Positions 25,267-33,880 of a stretch of DNA of 64,000 bases are shown one piece after another; position 1 is the first letter of the stretch; each line of letters begins with the position of its first letter. Under the pieces are notes generated by a model. It worked only from the letters and a program-made list of their open reading frames with translations. It was not told the DNA's origin and ran no database searches. Made by a program: the position numbers and the translations under genes. The DNA comes from a bacterium (GTDB lineage: Bacteria; Pseudomonadota; Alphaproteobacteria; Rhodobacterales; Rhodobacteraceae): assembly GCA_016124195.1 (NCBI GenBank), contig WGOE01000009.1:62001-126000 (forward strand), in the 5' to 3' direction.

Positions 25267-26100
25267 CTAAAGCGCCACGCCCTCGCGCGCGGCCAGATCG
25301 CAGAAGAATTGCCAGGCGACCCGGCCCGAACGCGACCCGCGCGTCGCCTGCCATTCGATCGCCTCGGCCCAAAGCCGATCCTCGCCGATGGTCAGCCCAT
25401 GGGCCGCGCAATAGCCGCGGATCATCGCGAGGTAATCGTCCTGCGAACAGGGATGAAAGCCCAGCCACAGCCCGAAGCGGTCCGACAGCGAAACCTTCTC
25501 CTCAACCGCCTCGCCGGGGTTGATCGCGGTCGAGCGTTCGTTCTCGATCATCTCGCGCGGCATCAGGTGGCGCCGGTTCGAGGTGGCGTAGAACAGCACA
25601 TTGTCCGGCCGGCCTTCGATGCCGCCGTCCAGCACGGCCTTGAGCGACTTGTAATGCTGGTCGTCGCCCGCAAAGGACAGATCGTCGCAGAACAGGATGA
25701 ACCGGCAGGGAGCGGCGCGCAGATGCGCCAGAAGGCGCTGGACCGAGGGCAGGTCCTCGCGGCTCAGTTCCACGATCTTGAGGTCATGCCCCTCGGCCCG
25801 GACAGCGGCATGGATCGCCTTGACCAGCGAGGATTTCCCCATCCCCCGCGCGCCCCACAACAGCGCGTTGTTGGCCGGCAGGCCGCGGGCGAAATGCCGG
25901 GTGTTCTCCATCAGCGTGTCGCGCGACCGGTCCACGCCGACCAGAAGCCTCACATCGACGCGGGCCACCCGGGCCACGGGCTCCAGCCGGTCGGGGGCGG
26001 TGTGCCAGACAAAGGCCTCGGCGGCGGTGAAATCCGGGGCTGGCAGGGGCCGCGGCGCCAGACGTTCCAGCGCGGCGGCTATGCGTTCAAGGTCGGTCAT
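25267..26100 (-). CDS. DUF815 AAA-type ATP-binding protein
   Basis: Protein of 277 residues. The P-loop is LLWGARGMGKSSLVKAI (about residues 83-99), Walker B is FILFCDDLSFAG and sensor-1-like FYATSNRRHLMP follows. This is the conserved DUF815 family, predicted AAA ATPase of unknown role. The gene overlaps tatC by four bases, a linkage common in Rhodobacterales, so it belongs to the tat transcript. The C-terminal WQATRGSRSGRVAWQFFCDL is characteristic. Partner unknown; the adjacent 600-residue protein is a candidate only by proximity. Confidence 0.9.
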   Translation of the reverse strand: MTDLERIAAALERLAPRPLPAPDFTAAEAFVWHTAPDRLEPVARVARVDVRLLVGVDRSRDTLMENTRHFARGLPANNALLWGARGMGKSSLVKAIHAAVRAEGHDLKIVELSREDLPSVQRLLAHLRAAPCRFILFCDDLSFAGDDQHYKSLKAVLDGGIEGRPDNVLFYATSNRRHLMPREMIENERSTAINPGEAVEEKVSLSDRFGLWLGFHPCSQDDYLAMIRGYCAAHGLTIGEDRLWAEAIEWQATRGSRSGRVAWQFFCDLAAREGVAL

Positions 26101-26939
26101 TCGTCGTCGGGCTCTTCCCAGGTGCCATCCAGCTTGGCCTGCTTTTCGGCCTGCTTTTCAAAGTAGACGATGATCCAGATCGACACTTCGTAAAGCGGAT
26201 AGATCGCGGCGAACAGGATCATCATCGACGTGACATCGGGCGGAGCGATCATCGAAGACAGGACCAGAATGCCCACGACCGCATATTTCCGCGTCGATTT
26301 CAGCCCCTTGGACCCGATCAGGCCGGCCCGCCCCATCAGCGTCAGCAGGACCGGCAGCTGAAAGCACAGGCCAAAGGCCAGAAGGAACTGCATGGTCAGG
26401 GCGAAGAACGCCTCGACAGAGCCCTGGAACACCACGCCCTTGGGCACCTCGGCCAGCGGGTTGGCCGATTGCATCGCGTCCTTGAAGCCGTCCTGGAAGG
26501 TCAGGAAGAAGTTGAAGGCATAGGGCAGCACGATGAAATAGGCGAACATGCCGCCCAGCACGAACATGATGGGCGAGGCCAGAAGGAAGGGCAGGAAGGC
26601 CCGCTTTTCATTGCGGTACAGCCCCGGCGCCACAAAGCGCCACATCTGGAAGGCGATGACCGGAAAGGCCAGCACGAAGCCACCCCACATGGCGATCTTC
26701 AGCGTGACGAAGAAGCCTTCCTGCACCTTGATCAGGACGAATTCGCATTCCTGATGGCGCGCGGCCAGGGCGTTGCACATCGGGCGCGACAGCACGGCAA
26801 AGACAGATTGCCACAGAAGATAGCAGACGAAGAAGGCCACCACGAAAGAGGCGATCGACACCATGATCCGGGTGCGCAGCTCTTTCAGATGTTCCATCAG
26901 CGGGGCGGCGCTGCCCTCGAGTTCATCGGTCTTGGTCAT
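26097..26939 (-). CDS. tatC: Sec-independent protein translocase TatC
   Basis: Protein of 280 residues with six transmembrane helices (about 27-50, 85-105, 118-145, 175-200, 215-230, 235-255). The family signatures MEHLKELRTRIM at the cytosolic N-terminus and the FEFVLIK/EGFFVTLKIA region after helix 1 are visible, as is the AFGLCFQLPVLL helix. TatC is the receptor for twin-arginine signal peptides in the inner membrane, working with TatB and TatA. Its ATG overlaps the tatB stop, and DUF815 overlaps its end, giving a tatA-tatB-tatC-DUF815 operon. Confidence 0.96.
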   Translation of the reverse strand: MTKTDELEGSAAPLMEHLKELRTRIMVSIASFVVAFFVCYLLWQSVFAVLSRPMCNALAARHQECEFVLIKVQEGFFVTLKIAMWGGFVLAFPVIAFQMWRFVAPGLYRNEKRAFLPFLLASPIMFVLGGMFAYFIVLPYAFNFFLTFQDGFKDAMQSANPLAEVPKGVVFQGSVEAFFALTMQFLLAFGLCFQLPVLLTLMGRAGLIGSKGLKSTRKYAVVGILVLSSMIAPPDVTSMMILFAAIYPLYEVSIWIIVYFEKQAEKQAKLDGTWEEPDDE

Positions 26940-27823
26940 GCTTGGTCCGCCTTGCTGGCCGTCTTGCGCGACGTCTTCTTCTTGGGTTCGGTCGGGGTTT
27001 CAGCCGTGGCCCCTGCGGCTTCTGCCGGGGCCTTGGCCCTGACGGTGCGCTTGCGCGGCGTGGCTGCGCCTGCATCGGGCATGTCGGTCGTTGCGGCCGG
27101 CTTGGCGGCGCGAGGTTTGGCCGCGGGTTTTGCCGGCTTGGCATCGGCCTGCGCGGGCACGGGCGATGGAGGCTGTGGCGATGGAGACTGTGGCGATGGG
27201 GGCTGTGGCGATGGAGGCGCAAGCGATGCGGGCGCAGGGGGCGGCGTCATGGCCGGGGCTTGCAAGGCCGCGGGCGGCGGGGGCGCGTAGGTCCCCGCCT
27301 CGATCGCCTTGAGCTTTTCGGTCTGCTCCCGGATCACTTCCGCGCGCTGCGCCTGCTTGTCCATCAGCGCCTGTGTGGCCGGGCCGTGGATTACGGGCGC
27401 GGCAGGTTCCGTACCATGTTCGGCCAGATCCTCGGCGGCCTCCGAGGCGTCATCGACCAGCTCCGCAGGCGCAGGCGTGGCCGGCATCGGCGGCGGAACC
27501 AGCGAGCGGGCCGGCATCGTCGCCGTGGGCTTGGCCGCGTTCTTGATCGGGTCCCATTTTTCGAACTTGTCGGCCGCTTCGCGCACCGCATCCAGACCCA
27601 GCGACTTGGACGAGGTCGCAGCCTTCAGGTCATCGGCCGCGTCCTTCATGCCGGACTGCTTGGCCGCCTCCTCCATCGCGCGCGAAAACTCGCGGCTCAT
27701 CTGGCGCAACTTGGCCGTGAAACGCCCCAGTTGGCGAAACATGTCGGGCAGGTCCTCGGGGCCGATCACGATCAGCGCCACAAACCCGATGATGAGAAGC
27801 TCGGCCCAGTTGAGTTCGAACAT
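26936..27823 (-). CDS. tatB: Sec-independent protein translocase TatB, with long C-terminal extension
   Basis: The first about 20 residues (FELNWAELLIIGFVALIVIG) form the membrane helix with the E-L-L..G.VALIV.GPEDLP hinge of TatB, followed by the amphipathic helix QLGRFTAKLRQMSREFSRAM. TatB is usually near 100-180 residues; this one has 295. The extra C-terminal part is Ala/Pro/Lys-rich and low in complexity, containing an in-frame PPSPQ-type repeat (27162-27236) and a basic alanine-rich end. It is probably a disordered cytosolic tail. Start ATG at 27823, nine bases after tatA. Confidence 0.93.
   Translation of the reverse strand: MFELNWAELLIIGFVALIVIGPEDLPDMFRQLGRFTAKLRQMSREFSRAMEEAAKQSGMKDAADDLKAATSSKSLGLDAVREAADKFEKWDPIKNAAKPTATMPARSLVPPPMPATPAPAELVDDASEAAEDLAEHGTEPAAPVIHGPATQALMDKQAQRAEVIREQTEKLKAIEAGTYAPPPPAALQAPAMTPPPAPASLAPPSPQPPSPQSPSPQPPSPVPAQADAKPAKPAAKPRAAKPAATTDMPDAGAATPRKRTVRAKAPAEAAGATAETPTEPKKKTSRKTASKADQA
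27162..27236. repeat. 15-bp tandem repeat inside tatB (four good units, one poor)
   Basis: GGCGATGGAGGCTGT repeats at 27162, 27177, 27192 and 27207 with one or two substitutions, fading into a fifth copy at 27222. The unit is a multiple of three, so copy-number change keeps the tatB frame; the encoded peptide is a Pro-Ser-Pro-Gln repeat in the tail. Confidence 0.85.
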
Positions 27824-27832
27824 TTGGTCAGA

Positions 27833-28060
27833 TCAACCTTTGGTCTTGTCTTCCACGGGCGTCACGTCCTTGGCGGCCGGGGCGGCTTCGGCGGTCTCGG
27901 CGTCCTTGGCGGGTTCGGCCGCGCCGTCGTTCATGCCCTTCTTGAAGGCGGTGATGCCCTTGCCGACCTCGCCCATCAGGGACGAAACCTTGCCCTTGCC
28001 GAACAGGACCAGAACCACGGCGGCGATGACGATAAGCTGAATGGGACCCATGGCGTGCAT
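27833..28060 (-). CDS. tatA: Sec-independent protein translocase TatA
   Basis: Protein of 75 residues from the ATG at 28060, chosen because GGAGGA lies seven bases upstream; ATG at 28051 is the alternative and the frame to 28150 is not needed. The N-terminal helix [24 protein letters not shown] carries the FGKGK hinge, followed by the amphipathic helix [14 protein letters not shown]. The rest is an acidic, alanine-rich tail. TatA oligomers open the translocation path for folded proteins. First gene of the tat operon. Confidence 0.95.
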   Translation of the reverse strand: MHAMGPIQLIVIAAVVLVLFGKGKVSSLMGEVGKGITAFKKGMNDGAAEPAKDAETAEAAPAAKDVTPVEDKTKG

Positions 28061-28226
28061 GAGAATTCCTCCGGTAGGCCGCAGGATGCGGCGTTGACTT
28101 GACGCAGCAGAGGCCAAGAGCCCGCGCGCCGCAAGATGGTCTTTGGTCACAACCCGGCCATGGGCTTGGCTTTGGCCGGGCTTACTGCCATATTTCTGTC
28201 AGTTGCTGAAAGAGAAGCCCGCGCCC

Positions 28227-28916
28227 ATGCCCCGCTCTGACCGGCTGTTCGACCTGATCCAGATCCTGCGCGACGGGCGGCTGCACAGGGCCGCCGATCT
28301 GGCGCAGGCGCTGGGTGTCTCGGTGCGTTCGATCTGGCGCGACATGGCGGTGCTGGCGGCCTCGGGCATGCCGGTCGAGGGCGAAAGGGGGGTGGGCTAT
28401 ATCCTGCGCCAGCCGATCACCCTGCCGCCGATGATGCTGTCACCGGCCGAGATGCTGGCCCTGCGCCAGGGGGTGCGGCTGGTGGCCGAGGGGGGCGACC
28501 CCGCGCTGGTGCTGGCCGCGCGCAGCCTGGCCGCCAAGATCGCCACCGTAGCCCCCGCGCCGCGATCCGAGGGGAACGGGGCGGGCGAGGATCTTTTCAC
28601 CGCGCGCGCCACCGAACCGGCCCGCGCCACGCCGCATCTGCCCTTGCTGCGCAAGGCGATCCGGCAGGGCGAACGGCTGACCATCGTGCTTCTGGACGCC
28701 GAGGGCCAGTTGACCCAGCGCGACATCCGGCCGCTCGCCCTGACGCTGAAGGGGCGCGACTGGACGCTTGGGGCCTGGTGCGAAACGGCGGCTGGGTTCG
28801 AGGATTTCGGCCTCGACCGCCTTTTGGACATCGTGCCGCGCGGCGAAACCTTCCCGCGCGAGTCCGACCGGCGTCTGGCCGATTATCGCAAATGGCAAGA
28901 GGCGGCGCAGGGCTGA
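28227..28916 (+). CDS. HTH/WYL-domain (YafY-type) transcriptional regulator
   Basis: Protein of 229 residues. The N-terminal winged helix (about 1-60) reads [41 protein letters not shown], typical of HTH_11/DeoR-like domains, then GERGVGYILR. The C-terminal WYL-type domain (about 135-215) has RQGERLTIVLLDAEG, RDIRPLALTLKGRDWTLGAWCET and FGLDRLLDI. Such proteins sense small ligands or nucleic acids. ATG at 28227; frame extensible upstream to 28143 without support. Divergent from tatA and convergent with the kinase, so its target is unclear, possibly itself. Confidence 0.82.
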   Translation: MPRSDRLFDLIQILRDGRLHRAADLAQALGVSVRSIWRDMAVLAASGMPVEGERGVGYILRQPITLPPMMLSPAEMLALRQGVRLVAEGGDPALVLAARSLAAKIATVAPAPRSEGNGAGEDLFTARATEPARATPHLPLLRKAIRQGERLTIVLLDAEGQLTQRDIRPLALTLKGRDWTLGAWCETAAGFEDFGLDRLLDIVPRGETFPRESDRRLADYRKWQEAAQG

Positions 28917-28937
28917 ACATCCGGCCCCACAGCCCGG

Positions 28938-30260
28938 TCAACGTGCCAGCACCAGTTCGGCCTTGAGCCCGCCCAGGGCCGCGCTCTTGCCCAGCCGCAA
29001 CGCGCCGCCATGCGTGCGGGCGATGTCGGCGGCAATCGACAGGCCCAGCCCTACGCCGCCGCCCTTGTTGGGGTCGCGCGCCGTATCGAGCCGGGTGAAG
29101 GGCAGGACCGCCTCGTCGCGCCGTGCTTCGGGGATGCCGGGGCCGTCATCCTCCACGATCAGCCGCAGGCTGCGGTCGGTCAGGACATAGCTGATCTCGC
29201 CGCGCGAGCCATAGCGGACGGCATTGCCCAGCAGATTCTCCAGCGCCCGCATCACGGCCTGCGGGCGCAGCCGCACCTCGCCCGTGCCCTGACAGGCGCC
29301 CAGCGTCACCGCCATGCCGGCGCGCCGCGCCTTTTCCACCACCTGCGCCACCAGCCGGGCCGGATCGGTCAGCGCGGTTTCCTCCATCGCGGCACCGCGC
29401 GCGAAGGCCAGGAATTCGTCGACCAGCCGCTCCATGTCCTCCACATCGCCCATCAGGGCCAGCGTCTCGTCATCTTCGGGCAAGAGCGACAGGCCCAGTT
29501 TCATCCGGGTCAGCGGCCCGCGCAGATCGTGGCTGACGCCCGACAGCATCAGCGTGCGCTGTTCGATCTGGCGTTCGATGCGGGCGCGCATGTCCAGAAA
29601 GGCCATGCCCGCAGCCCGCACCTCCAAGGCGCCGCGCGGGCGGTAGGGGATGATCTGACCACGCCCGAAAGCCTCGGCTGCCCGCGCCATGCGGGTGATC
29701 GGCACCAGCTGGTTGCGCAGGAAGGCAAAGGCCACCGCCGTCATCAGGACCGAGGCGAGCGCCATCACCACCAGAAGCTGATGGGGATTGCTGGCTGTCA
29801 GGCGGCTGCGCGGCATCTGCACCTGCATCGGGCCAAAGCGGGTGTCGATCCACAACAGGACCAGCCTGGGATTGGCCTGCAGATCGACCGCCAGCAGCGC
29901 CGGGAACTGGTCATGCAGGGTCGAGCCGACCTCGCGCCCCGACAGGTCCCAGAAGTCGCGCCGGTCGCCGTCGGGCGGGCTGCCCTGGGCGGGCAGTTGA
30001 ACCGTCATCTCCAAGCGGGCGCCGATGGTCTGGACGCGCTTGAGCGCCGCGGCCAGATCGGGGGCGGCGGCGACCTCGGCCTTCAGATACTGCGCCTCCA
30101 GCGCCACGCCATGCGACAGCTGCTGGGTCACCCCGTCGAAATGGCGCTGGATGAAAATGACCGACACGATCAGCTGGATCGTCACCACCGGCACGATCAG
30201 GATAAGCGCCGCGCGCCCGTAAAGGCTGCGCGGCATGTAGGATTTGATCTGAAAGGCCAT
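28938..30260 (-). CDS. EnvZ-like membrane sensor histidine kinase
   Basis: Protein of 440 residues from the ATG at 30260. Two transmembrane helices (about 16-40 and 155-178) flank a periplasmic domain of about 115 residues. A HAMP segment (NQLVPITRMARAAEAFGRGQ), an HisKA helix with LMLSGVSHDLRGPLTRMKLGL (phospho-His in VSHDLRGP) and an ATPase domain with NLLGNAVRYGSRGE, DDGPGIP and GGGVGLGLSIAADI follow. This is the EnvZ/RegB-like HPK class. No response regulator gene lies beside it in the window, so the partner must be elsewhere. The frame can be read open to 31262 but that part is antisense to the MBL gene. Confidence 0.9.
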   Translation of the reverse strand: MAFQIKSYMPRSLYGRAALILIVPVVTIQLIVSVIFIQRHFDGVTQQLSHGVALEAQYLKAEVAAAPDLAAALKRVQTIGARLEMTVQLPAQGSPPDGDRRDFWDLSGREVGSTLHDQFPALLAVDLQANPRLVLLWIDTRFGPMQVQMPRSRLTASNPHQLLVVMALASVLMTAVAFAFLRNQLVPITRMARAAEAFGRGQIIPYRPRGALEVRAAGMAFLDMRARIERQIEQRTLMLSGVSHDLRGPLTRMKLGLSLLPEDDETLALMGDVEDMERLVDEFLAFARGAAMEETALTDPARLVAQVVEKARRAGMAVTLGACQGTGEVRLRPQAVMRALENLLGNAVRYGSRGEISYVLTDRSLRLIVEDDGPGIPEARRDEAVLPFTRLDTARDPNKGGGVGLGLSIAADIARTHGGALRLGKSAALGGLKAELVLAR

Positions 30261-30392
30261 GGTCGCAATCCTACCCTTGCGCGGTCGGGCTTGCCAAGGG
30301 GCAGGGCGGTTGCGTTCGATATCGGGCTTGAGGTCGGCGCGGTGCGGCGCAATGCTGTGTGCAACCGTGCCGTGCCCGGCCCCGGAGATGCG

Positions 30393-31256
30393 ATGACCGA
30401 CCTTCCCTGCCAGCTTGTGCGTGCCGACAATCCCGGAGCCTTCACCGGCACTGGCACCAATACCTATATCCTGGGCGAGGATGAGGTCGTCGTGGTCGAT
30501 CCCGGCCCCGCGCTGCCCGCCCATCTGCAGGCGATCACCGCGGCGCTCGGGGGCCGGCGCCTCCGCGCCATCCTCGTCACGCATGCCCATCTGGATCATT
30601 CGGCCCTGGCGCCGCTTTTGGCGGCACGGACCGGGGCCGAGGTTCTTGCCTTTGGCGGCGCCCTCTCGGGCATCAGCCCTGCGATGCACGCGCTGGCCGC
30701 CGAGGGTCTGGAGGGCGGAGAGGGCAGTGACACCGGCTTTGCCCCTGACACCGAAATCGCGGATGGCCAGATCCTGACTCTCGCTGGGCTGCGGATCGAG
30801 GTGATCCATACGCCCGGCCATATGGGCAGCCATGTGGCGCTGGCGCTTGGCGATGTGCTTTTGTCGGGCGATCATGTGATGGGCTGGTCCACCTCGATCG
30901 TCTCGCCGCCCGAGGGCGACATGGGCGCCTACATGCGTTCCCTGCACAAGCTCTCCGGGCGCGGCTGGCGACGGTTTCTGCCCGGCCATGGCCCGGCGAT
31001 CGAGGCACCGGCCGCGCGGCTGGCCGAACTGATCGCGCATCGCGAGGCGCGCGAGGCGGCGGTGCTTGCCGCCCTGACCCAGACCGGTCCTGCCAGCGCC
31101 GCCGATCTGGCCCGGCGCATCTATACCACGACGCCGCCCGGCCTTTTGCCCGCGGCCACGCGCAACGTGCTGGCGCATCTGATCGACCTGCAGGACCGCG
31201 CCCTGGTTCGGGCCGGGCCGGGCCGGCTGGTCACCGCCCGCTTCGCCCGGATCTGA
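30393..31256 (+). CDS. MBL-fold metallo-hydrolase (LACTB2-like)
   Basis: Protein of 287 residues. The metallo-beta-lactamase metal motif is VTHAHLDHSALAPLL; further ligands sit in HTPGHMGSHVALAL, LLSGDHVMGW and FLPGHGP. The N-terminal NPGAFTGTGTNTYILG is typical of the LACTB2/glyoxalase-II-like group. The C-terminal 80 residues form a winged-helix-like region (ARRIYTTTPPGLLPAATRNVLAHL). It hydrolyses a phosphodiester or thioester; the precise substrate is unknown. Start ATG at 30393 with GGAG six bases upstream; divergent from the kinase gene. Confidence 0.87.
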   Translation: MTDLPCQLVRADNPGAFTGTGTNTYILGEDEVVVVDPGPALPAHLQAITAALGGRRLRAILVTHAHLDHSALAPLLAARTGAEVLAFGGALSGISPAMHALAAEGLEGGEGSDTGFAPDTEIADGQILTLAGLRIEVIHTPGHMGSHVALALGDVLLSGDHVMGWSTSIVSPPEGDMGAYMRSLHKLSGRGWRRFLPGHGPAIEAPAARLAELIAHREAREAAVLAALTQTGPASAADLARRIYTTTPPGLLPAATRNVLAHLIDLQDRALVRAGPGRLVTARFARI

Positions 31257-31491
31257 CCCCACCCGGCGCGGCCCATGTCATGTTCCAGATCAAAGCCGGC
31301 ATCAGGCGATGGGTCAGGCCGGCTGCGGGGCTGCGGCGGGCTTGCCGCGTCGACGTCGGCCCCGTGCCGCGGCCTGCCTGTCGCCGCACCGAAGCCGATC
31401 CCGGCCGAAGTGTCTTGGCAGGTCAGGGTGAAGCCCGCGCAGCTTCCTGCACGCAAGGGGGCGAAACCTGCGTTTTTTCCTGTCTGCCCCC

Positions 31492-31520
31492 TTGCCGCCC
31501 CCAAACACCCTTGCTATAGC
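31492..31520 (+). promoter_or_regulatory. Probable promoter of tRNA-Asn
   Basis: TTGCCG at 31492-31497 and TATAGC at 31515-31520 are separated by 17 bp and end 11 bp before the mature tRNA, the expected distance for a tRNA promoter. Confidence 0.6.
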
Positions 31521-31531
31521 ACGCCCCATGT

Positions 31532-31606
31532 TCCGGCGTAGCTCAGCGGTAGAGCAGCTGACTGTTAATCAGCTGGCCGTAGGTTCGATCCCTACCGCCG
31601 GAGCCA
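31532..31606 (+). tRNA. tRNA-Asn (GTT)
   Basis: 75 bases including an encoded CCA. Acceptor stem TCCGGCG pairs with CGCCGGA (31596-31602), discriminator G at 31603. The D-arm GCTC-AGCGGTA-GAGC, the anticodon stem GCTGA/TCAGC with loop CTGTTAA (anticodon GTT at 31564-31566) and the T-arm with GGTTCGATCCC are all present. No integrase or attachment duplication is seen next to it. Confidence 0.97.
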
Positions 31607-31931
31607 AATTTCCCAAGGGAAATCAGGAAGATAGGGCTCCCGCTCGGGAGCCCTTCTTTGTTGCTACCTCCCCTCAATCGCCACGCGGTCGCAGTGCTGG
31701 GGCCCGGATGCAAACTGTCGCTGAAGCCGTTGTCGCGATGGCCGCGCGCCAAGCCTGTATTCCCGCCTGAAAGCGCGCGGCCTATCCCCCGGTGGCGTTG
31801 TCAGTTCTGCGTTGCCGCGCGGTTTGAGAACAGCAGGGTGGTTTTTTTGCCTTTCACGGCAGCGGCAAATCTTTTGGCGCGCGGCCGGTGCGTCGACCAT
31901 CCGGACAGGACCAATCTTCGACCGCGCGCCG
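31607..31931. other. 325-bp stretch after tRNA-Asn: terminator only
   Basis: Apart from the terminator at 31634-31659, I find no coding frame, repeat or promoter with support. Short open frames on both strands have no protein character. Confidence 0.5.
31634..31659 (+). terminator. Intrinsic terminator after tRNA-Asn
   Basis: A perfect 8-bp stem GGGCTCCC/GGGAGCCC with a four-base loop (GCTC) is followed by TTCTTT. It ends the tRNA-Asn transcript 28 bases after the CCA end. Confidence 0.9.
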
Positions 31932-32618
31932 TTAACGCCGCGCCACTCCCTTCAACATGCGCATGAAGCTCATCGAGATATGGGCGCGCTGGATCAGCGA
32001 GGCGGCTTGCAGGTCGCCCACCCGCAACGCGGTCAGGATGTCATCGACCTCGCGGTTGAAGACATTGGCCTCTTCGCGCATGTCGATGGTCGAGGCCTTG
32101 ATCGACTTCAGCCAGATCCGCGCCGTGCGGAAATAGAGCCTCTCGCAAATCTCGCGCAGGGGCTCGTTTTCGGTCAGCCGCAAGAGGGCGAGGAAGAAAT
32201 CCATGTTGATCTGGGCGAATTGGCGCGGGTCCGGGTCATTGATCAGGGCATGGGAACGGGCGGCCAGCACCTGGAACTCGGCCCAAAGGGCTGCATCGGG
32301 CGCAACCGGATCAAGCCTCCCGGTCAGTTCGGCCAGTTCCAGACGCAGCCGGTAGGTCTGTTGCAGTTCTTCGACCTCGACATCGGTCACGAAAGTGCCG
32401 ACGCCCTGGACCGATTGCAACAGGCCCTCGCCCTCCAGCCGGACCAGAACCCGGCGCAGCGGCGTGCGGCTGACGCCGAATTCCTCGGCCAGCGCCTGTT
32501 CGGAAAGCCGCGTGCCGGGGGCGTAATCCAGCAGGCAGATCCGGTTGCGCAATTCGGCATGCAGCCGGTCGAACCGGTCGCGGGCATTGGGCAGAGGGGC
32601 CTTGGTCTCGATGTTCAC
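31932..32618 (-). CDS. GntR-family (FCD-type) transcriptional regulator
   Basis: Protein of 228 residues from a GTG at 32618 with AAGG a few bases upstream; the longer frame to 32696 has no ribosome site. N-terminal winged helix (about 10-75): ELRNRICLLDYAPGTRLSEQALAEEFGVSRTPLRRVLVRLEGEGLL. Residues about 95-220 form an all-helical FCD-like domain, though with few of the usual His ligands visible. It follows the M20 gene by 94 bp on the same strand, in the ectoine region. Known ectoine clusters use the MocR-type EnuR; here this regulator sits in that place. Two palindromes at 35096 and 35201 look like its targets. Confidence 0.85.
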   Translation of the reverse strand: MNIETKAPLPNARDRFDRLHAELRNRICLLDYAPGTRLSEQALAEEFGVSRTPLRRVLVRLEGEGLLQSVQGVGTFVTDVEVEELQQTYRLRLELAELTGRLDPVAPDAALWAEFQVLAARSHALINDPDPRQFAQINMDFFLALLRLTENEPLREICERLYFRTARIWLKSIKASTIDMREEANVFNREVDDILTALRVGDLQAASLIQRAHISMSFMRMLKGVARR

Positions 32619-32712
32619 GTGCCTTGCGTCCTTTGCTCTGCGGCCGCCGCGCCCTTGGGTCTGCCAGATATAGCGCGAAGCCCGGCAGGCCGCCATCCAC
32701 GGCGCGCGGGCC

Positions 32713-33876
32713 TCATCCCGGGGCCAACCGATCGGCGAGACCCTGCAGCATGGTCAGGCATTCGGACAGCTGATCGACCGACAGATATTCGTCCGGCTTG
32801 TGCGCCTGTTCGATCGAACCCGGCCCGCAGACCACCGCCGCCATGCCCAGCGTCTGAAAGATGCCCGCCTCGGTGCCGAAAGCCACCACATCGGCGCCAT
32901 TTGCCCCGGTCAGCTCCATCAGGATATCGCGCGCCTCGTTGGCCTCGGCCGGGATCAGACCCTCGACCTCGCCGATCACCTCGGTGACGATGTCCGCCGA
33001 GGCCGAGACCCTGCGCATCGCGGGCAACAGGGTCCGGGCGCAGAACGCCCTCAGGTCGGCCTTGACGAAATCGGCATCGCCCGGCTGTACGGGGCGCATC
33101 TCCCAATCGATGCGCGCCTTGCCGGGGATGACGTTATGCGCGACCCCGCCGATCAGCGCGCCGGTGTTGATCGTGGTCCAGGGCGGATCGAACCGGCCAC
33201 GGGCAGGGGCGCGGGCGCGCAAGCGTTCCTTCAGCTCCAGCAGACGGCCCACATAGCGCACCGCGAATTCCACCGCGTTCACCCCCAGATCGGGGGCCGA
33301 GCCATGCCCTTCCAGCCCGGTGAAATGGGTGGAATATTCAAAGCAGCCCTTGTGCCCTTCGATCACCCGCATCGAGGTCGGCTCGCCGATGATCGCCACC
33401 CGAGGCTTCAGGCCCTGCGCCCGCAGCACCCGCGCCAGCGCCTGCCCGCCGATGCAGCCGGTCTCTTCGTCGTAGGTGAAGGCAAAGTGGATCGGCCTGT
33501 CGCGCACCCTGGCGGCAAAGACCGGCGCCATGGCCACGGCGGCGGCGATGAAGCCCTTCATGTCGCAACTGCCGCGGCCATAAAGGCGGCCCTCGCGTTC
33601 GACCATGGCGAAGGGATCGCTGCTCCAGGCCTGATCCGCGACCGGCACCACGTCGGAATGACCCGACAGGACGATGCCGCCATCGGCCTCTGGCCCCAGC
33701 GTGGCAAAGAGATTGGCCTTGGTGCCGGTCGGGTCGGCATGCACTTCGACCCGCGCGCCGCATTGGCCCAGCCTTTCGGCCAGAAACGCGATCAGCGCCA
33801 GATTGCTGTCGGTCGAGACGGTGGGAAAGGCGATCAACCGCCCCAAGAGCGCCTTGGTGTCGTCCAGCAGGGCCAA
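32713..33876 (-). CDS. M20-family amidohydrolase (ArgE-like), probable N-acetyl-diaminobutyrate deacetylase
   Basis: Protein of 387 residues starting at TTG (33876) with AAGGA eight bases upstream; the start lies four bases after doeA. M20 metal motifs: VLSGHSDVVPV (His/Asp), GRGSCDMKGFIAAAV (bridging Asp), TYDEETGCIGGQAL (catalytic Glu pair), and IGEPTSM; a lid dimerisation domain occupies about 175-285. Automatic annotation is acetylornithine deacetylase. In ectoine utilisation the deacetylation step is normally done by DoeB/EutE, an aspartoacylase-like enzyme that I do not find; this gene coupled to doeA is the likely substitute (inference). Confidence 0.8.
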   Translation of the reverse strand: MALLDDTKALLGRLIAFPTVSTDSNLALIAFLAERLGQCGARVEVHADPTGTKANLFATLGPEADGGIVLSGHSDVVPVADQAWSSDPFAMVEREGRLYGRGSCDMKGFIAAAVAMAPVFAARVRDRPIHFAFTYDEETGCIGGQALARVLRAQGLKPRVAIIGEPTSMRVIEGHKGCFEYSTHFTGLEGHGSAPDLGVNAVEFAVRYVGRLLELKERLRARAPARGRFDPPWTTINTGALIGGVAHNVIPGKARIDWEMRPVQPGDADFVKADLRAFCARTLLPAMRRVSASADIVTEVIGEVEGLIPAEANEARDILMELTGANGADVVAFGTEAGIFQTLGMAAVVCGPGSIEQAHKPDEYLSVDQLSECLTMLQGLADRLAPG

Positions 33877-33880
33877 GGGC

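Noticed and set aside
29010-31256. Long plus-strand frame (748 codons) upstream-extended into the MBL gene
   Set aside because: Only the part from 30393 has protein character; the rest is antisense to the histidine kinase.
28938-31262. 774-codon minus-strand frame as a longer histidine kinase
   Set aside because: The first 334 codons are antisense to the MBL hydrolase; the kinase starts at 30260 with its first membrane helix.
31532-31606. tRNA-Asn as an integration site for a genomic island
   Set aside because: No integrase gene, no repeated 3' end of the tRNA, and the ectoine genes nearby look fully adapted in composition.
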